Source: Prochlorococcus sp. AG-686-J21
GTDB taxonomy: Bacteria > Cyanobacteriota > Cyanobacteriia > PCC-6307 > Cyanobiaceae
Length of the DNA: 64,000 nt
NCBI GenBank assembly: GCA_003210285.1
Contig: QCVS01000004.1
Coordinates: 62,001 to 126,000 of the forward strand
Direction: 5' to 3'
Each line of letters starts with the position of its first letter. Position 1 is the stretch's first letter. Under the pieces are notes generated by a model. It did no database searches. It worked only from the letters and a program-made list of their open reading frames with translations, and had not been told where the DNA came from. A program made the position numbers and the translations under genes. Shown one piece after another: positions 46,830 through 55,006 of the stretch.

Positions 46830-47087
46830 ATGAAAGCAAAGCCTGAGACAACCGCACATGTAAGTGTAAAAGAATACTGTTTCACAAAAAAAGAAGTAAA
46901 AGGAGTGGTGGAAGCAAGCGATTTCAAGTGGTCCTTCACATGGTCATTTGGGAAAGGAGTTTTGTTTGTAAACCCACCTTTAGGTAGAGCATTAATTAAA
47001 GATTCATTATTAAGATTTCTTTTAAAAAAAGATTATGAGCTTGAGCCAGGAAATGAATATAAATTTACTATTTCAGCCAAGTTTTAG
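46830..47087 (+). CDS. Small conserved protein, DUF3146-like
   Basis: The 85-residue protein is soluble and looks mainly beta (TTAHVSVKEYCFTKKEVKGVVEASDFKWSF, split by turns). FTWSFGKGVLFVNPPLGRALI is a likely conserved core. I recall it as the cyanobacterial DUF3146 type; no function is known. It starts 3 bp after pth and is surely co-transcribed. Its end overlaps the convergent RuvC-like gene by 20 bp. Confidence 0.75.
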   Translation: MKAKPETTAHVSVKEYCFTKKEVKGVVEASDFKWSFTWSFGKGVLFVNPPLGRALIKDSLLRFLLKKDYELEPGNEYKFTISAKF

Positions 47088-47505
47088 TCTTAATGTTTTT
47101 ACTCACATCAAATTTAATATTAAAAAAATCTTCCATAATTATTAACGCAGCTAATGCATCTAAATTTTTATTCAAAATAAATAGCTCTCTTGGTAAAAAA
47201 CATCTTATACCTATTAAAGGGAAAATATCAAAATATCTTTGCTTAGCCCTATAAGTTGAATTTTTTTCTTCGGCAATAATCAAATCAGGCTCAAACTGAT
47301 TTAAATACTTTATGTAATTTTTACTTCCTGTACCATTACCGATTAACAACTGAACACTTTTTTCGCTCTGATATTTTTTTTTAACGTACTTTAAAACTAG
47401 ATGACTCTTAATAACTACTGCTTCATAAACTCTTTTTTCTTTTATGTCAGCTATTACAACACCACATTTCGACAGGCCCGGATCAATTGCTATAACTATA
47501 GACAT
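47068..47505 (-). CDS. RuvC-like RNase H-fold protein
   Basis: The 145-residue protein has the RuvC/RNase H start VIAIDPGLSKCGVVI with D8. A central glutamate pair lies in LIIAEEKNST near 75-80, and NLDALAALIIMED, like the last acidic motif of RuvC, lies near the end. It is shorter than true RuvC (about 155-175 residues), and the neighbourhood has no ruvA or ruvB. A resolvase or other RNase H-fold nuclease role is plausible but not shown. It starts immediately after the DUF3084 gene on the same strand. Confidence 0.75.
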   Translation of the reverse strand: MSIVIAIDPGLSKCGVVIADIKEKRVYEAVVIKSHLVLKYVKKKYQSEKSVQLLIGNGTGSKNYIKYLNQFEPDLIIAEEKNSTYRAKQRYFDIFPLIGIRCFLPRELFILNKNLDALAALIIMEDFFNIKFDVSKNIKTKTWLK

Positions 47506-48477
47506 CTAAGATTCTGGATAATTTATATTTAGTTCGACGACCACGGGTTGAGCAGTCTTACTATTAACCAAAGAGACTGCTTCTAATTCAAAACTAATTT
47601 TATCATTTTTATTTAAAAAGTTTCTTAATTCTTTTACTGAATCGCTTCTCAATTTAATTTCGTTTGTAAGTGAACCTCTTCTCTTAATTTCGGCCAAGCT
47701 GGAAGATAGTAGAAAATTTACCTTATCCCCAAAATCTTTTTTATTAAAATCTTCTTGTTTAAAATCAATCTTAGTTATTTTTTCACCTTTTCTAACTATT
47801 ATCTTATTTTCTGTTATTTCTGGGAAAGCATACACAAAATTTTCTCCGGTTAAAACATTTCTTACAGATTTTATATTAATTACCCAATTACCTCCTTTTA
47901 AAATAGTATTTTGCATCTCTTCGATATGATTTTTTCTTAATAACAATAAATTTGAAACCTCTTTATCATTGGGTTTAACTATCTTATGGGTATATCTATT
48001 GGCATTGATAATAATTTTTTCTATTTTAGATTTAATATCTACTAGGTTAGAAGAACTTATCTCTGAAATAATTAAAGATTGCCCACTTCTTATTACAAAT
48101 TTTCCACTCCTTAATGCGATTATATTCCTCTCTAATCGTTTAAATTCAGTCTCTTTAGCTTTGATTTTATCTTCTAGTTTTTCTCTCTCTTTTTCTAGAG
48201 GTATCAAAACTTGTTTACTTTCTTGAAGCTTTTTCTGTAAATCTCCTAACCTAAATAGCCCAATTCTTAACTGTCTATTTACTAATATCATTAAGAACAA
48301 GGATGAAGCACTTATCAAGCTACCTGTAAAAATTGTAATTAAAATTGCCGTTTTTTTTGGTCTTAACTTTAGAATACTAAATCTAGCTTTACCTATCTTT
48401 GAACCTAATAAATCACCTAATGTTGAAATTAAGCCTCCAAGTAGTAATAAAAAAATAATAAAAAGCCAACCAGACAC
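47506..48477 (-). CDS. DUF3084 membrane/coiled-coil protein
   Basis: The 323-residue protein has hydrophobic segments at about 3-22 and 45-67. A charged coiled coil lies at about 82-125 (KLQESKQVLIPLEKEREKLE and on). The C-terminal half holds VRNVLTGENFVYAFPEI and RKGEKITKIDF. This is the cyanobacterial DUF3084 architecture. No function is established. It abuts the RuvC-like gene with no gap, so the two are almost certainly one transcript. Confidence 0.82.
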   Translation of the reverse strand: MSGWLFIIFLLLLGGLISTLGDLLGSKIGKARFSILKLRPKKTAILITIFTGSLISASSLFLMILVNRQLRIGLFRLGDLQKKLQESKQVLIPLEKEREKLEDKIKAKETEFKRLERNIIALRSGKFVIRSGQSLIISEISSSNLVDIKSKIEKIIINANRYTHKIVKPNDKEVSNLLLLRKNHIEEMQNTILKGGNWVINIKSVRNVLTGENFVYAFPEITENKIIVRKGEKITKIDFKQEDFNKKDFGDKVNFLLSSSLAEIKRRGSLTNEIKLRSDSVKELRNFLNKNDKISFELEAVSLVNSKTAQPVVVELNINYPES

Positions 48478-48535
48478 AATATATTTATTTAGATATTTAT
48501 ATTAATAACATAATAAAGAATTAATTGATTAAGTA

Positions 48536-49270
48536 TCAATTAAATCTTTTTGAAAGTGCTATTGGATCAAAAACTGTAATCTTCTTTCTTTCTATAGTTA
48601 GTAATCCTGAATCTTTCAAATCTCCTAATAATCTTGTAATCGTAACTCTTGTAGAACCTATGGCCTCTGCTATAGATTGATGAGAAAGTTTTAAATCAAT
48701 AGTAATACCCTTTTCACTTGCTACTCCAAAATCCCGACACAAAACCATCAAAAAACTTACTAGGCGAGATGACATGTCCCTATGTGTAAGAGTTTCTATC
48801 ATCGTTTCTGTTTGTAGAATCCTGCTTGAAAGGCCTTGCAAAAGTAAAAGCCCAACTGATGCATCTGCTTCAATTGCTCTCAAAACAGAATTTGCAGGAG
48901 CTGTAATCATTTCAACTCTTGTAAAAGCAATCGAATGATAAAAACGATCGGACCTATGTCCTGTCAGGAGAGATAAAACGCCAAAAAGGCTATTTTCTCT
49001 TAACAAAGCGACAGTAATCTCTTCTCCTGATTCATAAACTCTTGATAACCTTACTGCTCCTCTTCTTATTAAGTAAACTCTTTCAGCAGGATCTCCAGGA
49101 AAAAATATTGTTTTCGATCTCTCAACCATTTCTGTACTAGCTCCATCAAGGCCTTTTATTACTTCCATTAAGGTTCTATTAATTGGAAAACGTTCACCAA
49201 TAGTATTAATAATATTTTGTCCGGAAGATTTCGGAGTTAAGCGGCTGTATCCTCTTGAAGCAGGTAACAT
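48536..49270 (-). CDS. ntcA: Global nitrogen regulator NtcA (CRP/FNR family)
   Basis: NtcA activates nitrogen-assimilation genes when 2-oxoglutarate is high. The 244-residue product has a cyclic-nucleotide-binding-type effector domain (about 55-150) and a helix-turn-helix at about 195-221 ([20 protein letters not shown]). That recognition helix matches NtcA exactly as I know it. Residues 1-25 are a marine-type extension. A near-consensus NtcA box lies 49 bp upstream, suggesting autoregulation. amt1 in this window carries a perfect box and is a likely target. Confidence 0.97.
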   Translation of the reverse strand: MLPASRGYSRLTPKSSGQNIINTIGERFPINRTLMEVIKGLDGASTEMVERSKTIFFPGDPAERVYLIRRGAVRLSRVYESGEEITVALLRENSLFGVLSLLTGHRSDRFYHSIAFTRVEMITAPANSVLRAIEADASVGLLLLQGLSSRILQTETMIETLTHRDMSSRLVSFLMVLCRDFGVASEKGITIDLKLSHQSIAEAIGSTRVTITRLLGDLKDSGLLTIERKKITVFDPIALSKRFN

Positions 49271-49318
49271 AAATATCTTTACTATTAAAAAATTTAAGGA
49301 GACAGCAAGAAATAACTT

Positions 49319-49332
49319 GTATCAACGATAAC
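49319..49332 (-). promoter_or_regulatory. Candidate NtcA autoregulatory site
   Basis: TGTATCAACGATAACA (core 49319-49332) keeps the outer TGTA...ACA symmetry and the 8-base spacer of the NtcA box, but the right half reads AAC instead of TAC. It lies between divergent ntcA and the CobO-like gene, 49 bp from the ntcA start. ntcA is autoregulated in several cyanobacteria; use of this site is inference. Confidence 0.42.
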
Positions 49333-49473
49333 ATTTTTCAATTCTTATATTTTTTTGAAAACTTTTTTTTAAAAAATTCTTTCTTCTGAGAAGCTATTTA
49401 AAGGATAATTACACTATATGCAGTGTTCTTAAATTCAAACTATACTGAATGTAGAAAAAGTAAATTTAAAATA

Positions 49474-50049
49474 ATGGCAGCCAGTTCATCAAATAGTTAT
49501 CTGACAAGTAATCATGAAGTTGTAAACATAAATAAAAATAAAGAATTTAAATTAAGAAAGATTAATCAAAATGGTCAAATTCAAATTTATCAATCTTCCT
49601 ACCGGGGTAGTTATTCATCCATTATCAGAGATTCTCTAAGAAATGCAGCTTTAGGAAGAAAAGTCCTTTTAGTGCAATTAATGAAGGGAGGTGTAAGACA
49701 AGGAATTTCCCATGCTCAAAAGCTTTGCGGTAATCTTACTTGGATAAGATCTTCAAATTCTTATGATCAATATGAATCCGAAAATATAAACAAAAAAATG
49801 TCAGAATCAATTAATAATTCAATAATAGAATTATGGGATTTTTGTAAAAAAGAATTACTTTCTGGGAAATATGATCAAATCATTCTTGATGAAGTTTTTC
49901 TAGCTGTCGAGATGAATATTATCGGTAAAGATGATTTGATTTCAACACTTGAAAACCGATTTATATCAGGAGATGTAATCCTTACTGGTACATCCATTCC
50001 GAAAAATTTCTTATTAATGGCTGACCAAATTACAGAACTTCGCTCATAA
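49474..50049 (+). CDS. CobO/CobA-like protein lacking the P-loop
   Basis: From the ATG at 49474 the product is 191 residues. It aligns by eye with cob(I)yrinate a,c-diamide adenosyltransferase: RNAALGRKVLLVQLMKGG, LTWIRSS, QIILDEVFLAVEM (Walker B-like) and GDVILTGTSIPKNFLLMADQITEL. The usual Walker A (GxGKGKT) is replaced by SSYRGSYSS, with no lysine, so ATP binding in the normal way is unlikely. A longer frame reaches 49423. It diverges from ntcA and precedes dcd by 5 bp. Its function is probably not corrinoid adenosylation. Confidence 0.72.
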   Translation: MAASSSNSYLTSNHEVVNINKNKEFKLRKINQNGQIQIYQSSYRGSYSSIIRDSLRNAALGRKVLLVQLMKGGVRQGISHAQKLCGNLTWIRSSNSYDQYESENINKKMSESINNSIIELWDFCKKELLSGKYDQIILDEVFLAVEMNIIGKDDLISTLENRFISGDVILTGTSIPKNFLLMADQITELRS

Positions 50050-50054
50050 AAATC

Positions 50055-50648
50055 ATGCTTAAAAATGATCTTTGGATAAATAAAAAAGCTTCTGAAGGAA
50101 TGATCAATCCTTTTCAATCAAATTTAGTTAGGCATCTGGATCCTAACAATAAAAAAAATGCTGTTTTAAGTTATGGATGTTCTTCATATGGCTATGATTT
50201 AAGACTATCTTCTAAAGAGTTTTTAATTTTTAAGCATGTCCCAGGAACCGTTATGAATCCAAAGAAGTTTAATCCTGAAAATTTAGAAAAAACTATTCTT
50301 CACGAAGATAAAGATGGCGAATTTTTTATTTTACCTGCTCATTCTTACGGCCTGGGAGTTGCTTTAGAGAAAATGAAAGTCCCAGAAAATATTACTGTAA
50401 TTTGTATCGGTAAAAGTACTTATGCTCGCCTCGGAATAATCGTAAATACAACCCCAGCCGAGGCAGGTTGGGAGGGGCATCTTACCTTAGAATTCAGCAA
50501 CAGTTCAGGTGCAGATTGTAGGATTTATGCAAATGAAGGTATTTGTCAACTATTATTTTTCGAAGGTGATCCTTGCTCTACAACATATGAAGATAGGAAA
50601 GGCAAATATCAAAATCAACCAGAACAAGTTACTTTAGCCAAAATTTAA
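50055..50648 (+). CDS. dcd: dCTP deaminase
   Basis: Dcd deaminates dCTP to dUTP on the way to dTMP. The 197-residue product has SSYGYDLRLS near 42-51, LEKMKVPENITVICIGKSTYARLGI with the conserved K-S-T/S-x-A-R motif, and NTTPAEAGWEGHLTLEFSN with the catalytic glutamate. It lies 1 bp upstream of thyX, a direct pathway neighbour. Confidence 0.95.
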   Translation: MLKNDLWINKKASEGMINPFQSNLVRHLDPNNKKNAVLSYGCSSYGYDLRLSSKEFLIFKHVPGTVMNPKKFNPENLEKTILHEDKDGEFFILPAHSYGLGVALEKMKVPENITVICIGKSTYARLGIIVNTTPAEAGWEGHLTLEFSNSSGADCRIYANEGICQLLFFEGDPCSTTYEDRKGKYQNQPEQVTLAKI

Positions 50649-50649
50649 C

Positions 50650-51285
50650 ATGAAAGTTGAGCTTATTTCATTAACTCCAGATGCAGAAAAAACAATGGCG
50701 CATATCGCCAGAGTTTCTAATCCTTCTAATCAGGCTAATGATAAATTCGCCGGATTACTAAGATATTGTATAGAACATGAGCACTGGTCTGTTTTTGAAC
50801 AATCATGCATGACATTAAAAATCGAAACTAATAGAGGTATAGCAGCTCAAATTCTTAGACATAGATCATTTACTTTTCAAGAATTCTCACAAAGATATGC
50901 TGAAACTAATTTACTAGGAAATGAAATTCCTATACCAAACTTAAGAAGACAAGACAAAAAAAATCGTCAAAATAGCATTGATGACATTCCGGATGAACTT
51001 AAAATAAAATTTTCAGAAAAAATTTCAAAACACTTTAAAGAAGCAAATAAATTATACGAAGAAATGCTAGAGGAAGGAATTGCAAAGGAATGCGCCAGAT
51101 TTATCATGCCCTTAGCTACCCCAACAAGAATATATATGACAGGTTCATGTAGGTCTTGGATTCACTATATACAGCTAAGATCGAAAGAAGGAACGCAAAA
51201 AGAACATATGGAAATAGCTGAAGACTGTAAAAAAGTATTTATCAAATATTTTCCATCAGTATCTGAAGCATTGAATTGGAAATAA
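50650..51285 (+). CDS. thyX: Flavin-dependent thymidylate synthase
   Basis: ThyX makes dTMP using FAD and methylene-THF, replacing ThyA. The 211-residue protein contains the signature RHR-x7-S at residues 70-80 (RHRSFTFQEFS) followed by QRY. FIMPLATPTRIYMTGSCRSWIHYIQLR holds the substrate-binding serine and arginine residues. With dcd just upstream, the pair covers two late steps of thymidylate supply. Confidence 0.96.
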   Translation: MKVELISLTPDAEKTMAHIARVSNPSNQANDKFAGLLRYCIEHEHWSVFEQSCMTLKIETNRGIAAQILRHRSFTFQEFSQRYAETNLLGNEIPIPNLRRQDKKNRQNSIDDIPDELKIKFSEKISKHFKEANKLYEEMLEEGIAKECARFIMPLATPTRIYMTGSCRSWIHYIQLRSKEGTQKEHMEIAEDCKKVFIKYFPSVSEALNWK

Positions 51286-51287
51286 AT

Positions 51288-51833
51288 TTATCCATGACTT
51301 CTAGGAGAAGATTGATAATTATTATTTTCTTTGATTATTGAGAATTCTGAATTTAGAATTTGTGAATCACTCTTAAAATTAACGTGTAAATTATCCAATG
51401 ATTTTTTTATAGTTTCTTCTTCCTGTTTTCCAATAAGCGTAAGTTCTAAATTGGCATCTTTATCAAAAATATTTACTTGTGGAATTCCATTAACATTGAA
51501 ATTTCTTATATATTTTTCCCATTTCGGGTTATCTACATTTAAAAAAACAAAATTAATATCTTTTTCGTATGTGGTTTTTATATGATCAACTTTTGGAGCC
51601 ATTTCCTTACAAACTTCGCACCAATCAGCATAAAACTCAAGAAAAGTAGGCTTATTATTTGTAAAAGCTATTTCAGGATCAATAGATGATTGTCCAAATT
51701 TCTTAAGAAGAAAAGTCGGTTGAAATATGAAATTTTTCAATGCAAGTACAGAGCAAATAATTAGAGCAAAAAATATTATAAGTATCGACTTTTGGGAGGT
51801 ATTTAAAGAGGAGTCTTTATTTCCAGATTGCAT
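51288..51833 (-). CDS. txlA: Membrane-anchored thioredoxin-like protein (TxlA/HCF164 type)
   Basis: The 181-residue protein has an N-terminal anchor (about 16-33) and a thioredoxin domain with FLEFYADWCEVCKEMAP, whose active pair is C72-x2-C75. NVNGIPQVNIFD, containing the cis-proline, follows near 125-136. In chloroplasts HCF164 passes reducing power into the thylakoid lumen for cytochrome b6f assembly; the same orientation is inferred. It diverges from glmM across 130 bp. Confidence 0.87.
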   Translation of the reverse strand: MQSGNKDSSLNTSQKSILIIFFALIICSVLALKNFIFQPTFLLKKFGQSSIDPEIAFTNNKPTFLEFYADWCEVCKEMAPKVDHIKTTYEKDINFVFLNVDNPKWEKYIRNFNVNGIPQVNIFDKDANLELTLIGKQEEETIKKSLDNLHVNFKSDSQILNSEFSIIKENNNYQSSPRSHG

Positions 51834-51963
51834 TATCTGATTATTATCTTTTTATATTTTATATAGATAAAACAATTAAAGAGAATATTATTCTTTTTAC
51901 TTTTAATCAAATGATAATATAAATGCAACTCGCAAAATACTCAGTACTTGTAGCAATCATAAT

Positions 51964-53322
51964 ATGCAATCTATATTTGGGACTGATGGAATTAGGGGAA
52001 GATTTGATAAGGAATTAACATATTCTCTAGCCTATAAGGTTGGATATGCTTTAGGAGTTATATCGAAAACAAATAATCCAATACTACTAGGAAGAGATAC
52101 AAGAGTAAGTGGAAATATTCTTCTTGAGGCTATATCAAGAGGTATTAATGAAGCAGGCAAAGAATTCATATATTTAGGAATCTGTCCTACACCAGCTATT
52201 CCTTTCTTAATAAAAAAAGAAAAATTTAGTAGCGGGATTATGATTTCTGCAAGCCATAATCCTCCTGAATATAATGGGATTAAGATTTTTGATAATAATG
52301 GAGAAAAAATTAAAAAGGAATTTGAAAATCAAATAGAACTAATTGTGGAGAAAGCCAATAATCTTAAATTATCTACTTATAAAAAAAAATCTATAAGGGA
52401 AAATAACAACCTTTTTAATATCTATTCTGAAGGACTTATTAATACTATGGGGGATGAAAACTTAGATGGAATGAAAATTGTTTTAGACACATGTTACGGA
52501 TCTGCGACTACCTGCGCGGCACTTATTTTTAAGAAACTAGGGGCTAATGTTAAAGTTATTAATGATGACCAAGATGGGTTAAAAATAAATTTAAATTGTG
52601 GTTCTACATGCTTGAAGCCACTAATTAAAGCCATAAAAGACAATAATGCTGATATGGGATTTAGCTTCGATGGAGATGCCGATAGAGTTATTGGGGTTGA
52701 TTCAAAAGGCAATATCCTAGATGGTGATCACATACTCTTTCTATGGGGAAGAGAACTGTTAGAAGAAAAATTACTTACAAATAACACAATCATCTCAACA
52801 AAAATGGCTAATTTAGGTTTTGAAAAGACTTGGAATAAAATTGGGGGGATTTTACATAGAACTGAGGTTGGAGACAAGTTCATATTTGAAGCAATAAAAA
52901 AAAAAAAGGCCTTATTAGGAGGAGAACAATCAGGTCATATACTTTCAAAAATTAATAATTTTTGTGGGGATGGAATATTAACTGCAATTCAAATTTCAAA
53001 ATACTGCAAGAAAAAAAATATCAGTCTAGGATCTTGGCTTAATAGTAGCTTCTCTCCATATCCTCAAAAACTAACTAATATTTTATTAAATTTTGACTTT
53101 AAAAATATCGATAAATCATATAAGGAATTTATAAATGAAACTATTGATAGTTTTTCAAATATCACAAAGGATAATTGTAGAGTTTATATACGTCCAAGTG
53201 GAACGGAACCTGTTTTACGTATCTTAGTAGAAGCACAAAATAAAAAAGAAGTAGATTCTTTATCAACAAAAATCACGAGCGAACTTACTAAAAAAATCAA
53301 TAAAATATCTAAAACTATTTGA
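51964..53322 (+). CDS. glmM: Phosphoglucosamine mutase
   Basis: GlmM makes glucosamine-1-phosphate for UDP-GlcNAc and thus peptidoglycan and LPS. The 452-residue product has [10 protein letters not shown] at 5-14, the phosphoserine loop [14 protein letters not shown] near 98, the metal loop FDGDADR near 239, GGEQSGHI near 319, and [15 protein letters not shown] near 417. The GEQSGH loop separates it from the glucose-type enzyme at 18935. It ends 1 bp from the convergent trmB. Confidence 0.95.
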   Translation: MQSIFGTDGIRGRFDKELTYSLAYKVGYALGVISKTNNPILLGRDTRVSGNILLEAISRGINEAGKEFIYLGICPTPAIPFLIKKEKFSSGIMISASHNPPEYNGIKIFDNNGEKIKKEFENQIELIVEKANNLKLSTYKKKSIRENNNLFNIYSEGLINTMGDENLDGMKIVLDTCYGSATTCAALIFKKLGANVKVINDDQDGLKINLNCGSTCLKPLIKAIKDNNADMGFSFDGDADRVIGVDSKGNILDGDHILFLWGRELLEEKLLTNNTIISTKMANLGFEKTWNKIGGILHRTEVGDKFIFEAIKKKKALLGGEQSGHILSKINNFCGDGILTAIQISKYCKKKNISLGSWLNSSFSPYPQKLTNILLNFDFKNIDKSYKEFINETIDSFSNITKDNCRVYIRPSGTEPVLRILVEAQNKKEVDSLSTKITSELTKKINKISKTI

Positions 53323-53323
53323 A

Positions 53324-53953
53324 TCAAATTTTCTTATAAATACTTTCATAAATTTTAAGTTGATTTAATATTACATATTTTTCTCTATTAGTTTTAATTC
53401 TATTTGGATTAAAACTTTCATAAAATTGGACATCTTTAATTGCTAATTTTTTGAACTTTATACTTTCGGATATTGTGAGTTCTATATGATCAAAAAGCTC
53501 TCTTACATCTGTTTTAACAAAGATTAAGGATCCTTTTTTCATTGAATTTGAGAGAAAATTTATTAATTCAGGTTGAATTACACGTCTTTTGTGATGTTTC
53601 TTTTTAAACCATGGATCAGGAAAATTAAAAGAAATACTAGTTATAAATTCAGTAATAGATTTATTATTAGAATGACCAAAAATATTATTCGCATTACCAA
53701 ATGAAAAATACAAATTATTATTTTCTCTACCTTTCATTTTTAAATTAGCATTTAAAACTAATTTTTCTCTAATTTCAATTCCTATATAATTCCAGTTTTT
53801 ATTTTTAATTGATAATTCGAATAAAAAATCGCCAGAAGCGCAACCGATATCCAAATGAAGAGGTAATTTTGGATTTTCAAAAATTTGATTCAATGGAGGT
53901 ATTGGATCTACTTCAAAGAAATTTTTACTTAGTGGATTTACATGCTGTCTCAT
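53324..53953 (-). CDS. trmB: tRNA (guanine-N7-)-methyltransferase
   Basis: TrmB methylates G46 in the tRNA variable loop. The 209-residue SAM enzyme has [17 protein letters not shown] near 32-48, YIGIEIREK near 56, and the TrmB-specific [20 protein letters not shown] near 107-126. [12 protein letters not shown] follows. Upstream are 125 bp shared with the divergent DUF3177 gene. Confidence 0.95.
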   Translation of the reverse strand: MRQHVNPLSKNFFEVDPIPPLNQIFENPKLPLHLDIGCASGDFLFELSIKNKNWNYIGIEIREKLVLNANLKMKGRENNNLYFSFGNANNIFGHSNNKSITEFITSISFNFPDPWFKKKHHKRRVIQPELINFLSNSMKKGSLIFVKTDVRELFDHIELTISESIKFKKLAIKDVQFYESFNPNRIKTNREKYVILNQLKIYESIYKKI

Positions 53954-54078
53954 AAATATTATTAAATTATTTCTTAGTAGAAATTAATATGATGCATATT
54001 ATTCATAACTATGACAATAATAAGTTAAGAAGCAGGTGGGTGAGGTTTAATAATTATGTGTGTTAAAAAGAAAAAGTT

Positions 54079-54702
54079 TTGAACAGTCTTAATCAGCTTT
54101 CCATTTGGCTATCTTTTCAACTTTCATTAATCTTTATAGTTGGGCTTCCTTTAACTTTATTTTGTTGGTCTATAAAAAATAAAAGTAAAGCAATTACAAA
54201 ACTCTTATCTAATTATTGGAAAATTTCAATTCTATTCTTTATAAGTCTTATACTCCTAATTGGGGAGTACAGCTTCGCTCTCTTAATTACAAATATTTCG
54301 ATATTGATAATGACAATCTCAGTATGGTTTTGGAATGATATTAATGAGGAGTTAAATGAATATAGGATATCCCATGCATTAACTACAACTACGAAAGTCT
54401 GGCGATGGTCCATAACTTTTATATCTTTAAGTTTTTTAATTCAAACTTTAAATAATATTAATTGTATTTATTTTATTAATTCTGCGGAATGTGAAAGTTG
54501 GCTTAAACCTTCAACAAATCTCTACTTGATTTTAAAAAATTTATTTAATTTTTTATTTGGAGCTAGCTTTTCTCAACCAGTTGCAAAATTTTTAGGATTA
54601 TTTGCCTTATTAATATATACACTAGGTCTATTACAATGGGCGATAATTAAACTCCCAAAGAGTGGCCGGAATTCTGGTTTTTCGAATTATGGCAGAGATT
54701 GA
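54079..54702 (+). CDS. DUF3177-type membrane protein
   Basis: The 207-residue protein has about five hydrophobic segments (about 10-29, 48-65, 67-85, 108-128, 178-198). The start is TTG at 54079; an in-frame TAA at 54064 rules out extension. It fits the cyanobacterial DUF3177 family as I recall it, with unknown function. Its last 14 bp overlap the start of the next small gene. Confidence 0.75.
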   Translation: MNSLNQLSIWLSFQLSLIFIVGLPLTLFCWSIKNKSKAITKLLSNYWKISILFFISLILLIGEYSFALLITNISILIMTISVWFWNDINEELNEYRISHALTTTTKVWRWSITFISLSFLIQTLNNINCIYFINSAECESWLKPSTNLYLILKNLFNFLFGASFSQPVAKFLGLFALLIYTLGLLQWAIIKLPKSGRNSGFSNYGRD

Positions 54703-54997
54703 TTTAATCAAAAACTTAGAACATATAAGTTTAATGATTCCAAATAGACTTTTAAAACTGCAAGGTTACTTATTAAGAAAAGATTCTAAAGAATTTTTAG
54801 AAATAATAATTTATAAAGGGTTTAGTAGCTCTACAACTCACCAAACTGAAATTGATTCAGAAAAAAAAGTTGTGAAATTTGATTATTTTTTTACAAAGTT
54901 CATACTATATAGGGCACCCTTAATCAAAGGATTAGAGGAAATTATCAGAGAGAGTGAACAGTCTCTTTTCTTTTTAAATCAAGAGAATTGGATTTAA
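54689..54997 (+). CDS. Small conserved protein of unknown function
   Basis: From the ATG at 54689 the product is 102 residues, soluble, with a mixed alpha/beta look (RLLKLQGYLLRKDSKEFLEIIIYKGFSSSTTH). A GTG at 54662 would add nine residues that duplicate coding of the upstream gene. It overlaps the DUF3177 gene by 14 bp, so translation is likely coupled. It ends 9 bp from convergent ileS. I do not recognise a characterised family. Confidence 0.72.
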   Translation: MAEIDLIKNLEHISLMIPNRLLKLQGYLLRKDSKEFLEIIIYKGFSSSTTHQTEIDSEKKVVKFDYFFTKFILYRAPLIKGLEEIIRESEQSLFFLNQENWI

Positions 54998-55006
54998 ATC
55001 AACTCT

